A DNA stretch of 12,971 nucleotides, from assembly GCA_937988795.1 (NCBI GenBank), contig CALKHY010000010.1, positions 1 to 12,971 of the forward strand, in the 5' to 3' direction. Shown here piece by piece: positions 12,405 through 12,971 of the stretch. Each line of letters opens with the position of its first letter. The first letter of the stretch is position 1. The position numbers and the translations under genes are program-made. The stretch is from an uncultured Candidatus Saccharibacteria bacterium. Its GTDB lineage: Bacteria > Patescibacteriota > Saccharimonadia > Saccharimonadales > UBA4665. The notes under the pieces were generated by a model. The model worked only from the letters and a program-made list of their open reading frames with translations. It was not told the origin of the DNA and did no database searches.

Positions 12405-12411
12405 TGCAGGT

Positions 12412-12417
12412 ATTGTA
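12412..12417 (-). promoter_or_regulatory. -10 box of the metallopeptidase gene, leaderless
   Basis: TACAAT (minus strand 12417-12412) matches five of six -10 positions and ends seven bases before the ATG at 12404. No -35 or Shine-Dalgarno sequence is visible. Confidence 0.45.
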
Positions 12418-12450
12418 CCTTTCTTGCGACCAAGGTGTGAAGTTTCTTAT

Positions 12451-12496
12451 TTTACCGGCATACCGGTGGGCGCATACTACTAAAGGTAAACAAGGA
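12451..12496 (+). promoter_or_regulatory. GlsB-like gene leader: possible promoter, palindrome and Shine-Dalgarno
   Basis: A tentative promoter is TTTACC (12451-12456) and CATACT (12473-12478) with a 16-base spacer. A small palindrome, ACCGG and CCGGT around CATA (12454-12467), overlaps the -35 and might be an operator. AAGGA at 12492-12496 stands seven bases before the ATG at 12504 and is a proper Shine-Dalgarno site. Confidence 0.4.
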
Positions 12497-12503
12497 TGGA
12501 ACC

Positions 12504-12758
12504 ATGGGAATCATCACCTGGATTATCATCGGGGCGCTGGCCGGCTGGATTGCGTCGATCATTACCGGTACCAATGAACAGATGGGTGCGTTTGCAAACA
12601 TCATTGTCGGCATCATCGGCGCGCTCATCGGCGGCTTTTTGTTCAACCTGCTGGGCGGCGAGGGCTTTACCGGGTTTAACATCTGGAGCCTGTTCGTTTC
12701 GATTATCGGCGCCGTCATACTCCTGGCGCTCGTGAAGGCCTTCACCAAATCGGCCTAG
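12504..12758 (+). CDS. GlsB/YeaQ/YmgE family small membrane protein
   Basis: An 84-residue protein of the GlsB/YeaQ/YmgE family (PF04226, historically called transglycosylase-associated). It has three hydrophobic helices at about 2-21, 29-50 and 59-79 with the glycine-rich pattern typical of the family: IITWIIIGALAGWIAS, the GAFANIIVGIIGALIGGFLF segment and SIIGAVILLALVKAF. Length and spacing are normal. In enterococci and enterobacteria relatives are induced by general or envelope stress; the molecular role is not established. A Shine-Dalgarno AAGGA seven bases upstream fixes the start. Confidence 0.92.
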   Translation: MGIITWIIIGALAGWIASIITGTNEQMGAFANIIVGIIGALIGGFLFNLLGGEGFTGFNIWSLFVSIIGAVILLALVKAFTKSA

Positions 12759-12816
12759 TACCCCACAGGCCCTTGCACTGTCTTGGAACGCTACGCTGCT
12801 CGTACTACTATGAGGG

Positions 12817-12829
12817 TATAAGCGTAAGC
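12817..12829 (+). promoter_or_regulatory. -10 box of the last gene
   Basis: TATAAG at 12817-12822 ends seven bases before an ATG at 12830, repeating the leaderless geometry seen elsewhere in the window. No -35 element is evident. Confidence 0.35.
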
Positions 12830-12971
12830 ATGATAATTTCGATGAAAAAATTATTTTCAAACCGCCAGGCCGGTTTTGGTAACGTGGGACTAATTATTAT
12901 TGTGATCGTTCTGGCGCTCGCCGGCGTGGGTTACTTCGTCTTTACTAAAAACAAAAACAACAGTAGCAGCG
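12830..12971 (+). CDS. N-terminus of a membrane-anchored secreted protein (truncated by window edge)
   Basis: The open frame runs to the window edge, 47 codons. A basic MKKLFSNRQ stretch is followed by a hydrophobic helix, GLIIIVIVLALAGVGYFVF, and a polar KNKNNSSS tail, the pattern of an uncleaved signal anchor leading to an exterior domain. The QAGFGNVG sequence before the helix recalls type IV pilin leaders, but the conserved Glu5 is absent, so pilin processing is not supported. The ATG at 12830 fits the upstream -10 box; an in-frame ATG at 12842 is the alternative and would drop four residues. The functional domain lies outside the window. Confidence 0.7.
   Translation, partial: MIISMKKLFSNRQAGFGNVGLIIIVIVLALAGVGYFVFTKNKNNSSS

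Noticed and set aside
12845..12905. Type IV pilin leader in the last gene
   Set aside because: QAGFG precedes a hydrophobic helix, but the Glu at position 5 of the mature pilin is missing and the rest of the protein is outside the window.

Overview
The window reads as ordinary chromosome of a small-genome bacterium, most probably a member of the Candidate Phyla Radiation (Patescibacteria) close to Candidatus Saccharibacteria. This is inferred from gene content, not proven. It carries many short single-domain genes, several membrane-anchored secreted proteins of unknown function, YajQ, RmuC, DUF475, a GlsB-type membrane protein, a zincin_1 peptidase and a free-standing Y1 transposase. Base composition is roughly balanced. 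Genes end in TAA (most), TAG or, once, TGA, with no in-frame TGA inside a gene, so the standard bacterial code fits and a TGA-recoding lineage does not.

Layout. Bases 1-787 hold the N-terminal 262 codons of pheS (minus strand, running off the window). Bases 815-1557 are a compact IS200/RAYT-like element: one HUH/Y1 transposase between two identical 28-base hairpin repeats, lying between pheS and divergent yajQ (1573-2073). Bases 2089-3509 are a PadR regulator and a PspC membrane protein that are translationally coupled. Bases 3692-5807 are a plus-strand pair whose frames overlap: a GH63/MGH1-like (alpha/alpha)6-barrel glycosidase and a membrane-anchored VanY-type D,D-carboxypeptidase. An SH3b-like lipoprotein gene (5779-6306) converges on them. 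A small coiled-coil protein (6426-6668) converges on rmuC (6665-7750). Then come, all on the minus strand, an anchored secreted protein of unknown function, a PAP2 phosphatase, a DUF475/TerC-like membrane protein, a YdjM-like membrane protein, an NADPH-dependent FMN reductase and a zincin_1 metallopeptidase. The right end holds a GlsB/YeaQ membrane protein and the start of an anchored secreted protein.

Several genes fit envelope maintenance: D,D-carboxypeptidase, PAP2 lipid phosphatase, PspC, SH3b lipoprotein and GlsB. They are not one operon, and the link is thematic.

Two things stand out. First, at least eight transcription units have a -10 box ending only 6-9 bases before the start codon and no Shine-Dalgarno sequence, the geometry of leaderless mRNAs. 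Genes inside operons, and two envelope genes with short leaders, use Shine-Dalgarno sites instead. Second, the transposase element sits directly behind the -10 boxes of both pheS and yajQ, so its terminal hairpins now occupy the -35 regions of both. A consensus-quality promoter at 11317-11346 drives no visible gene and points antisense into the reductase. I do not see a clearly new defence or metabolic system. No tRNA, rRNA or CRISPR array was recognised, and no gene-free stretch exceeds 300 bases.
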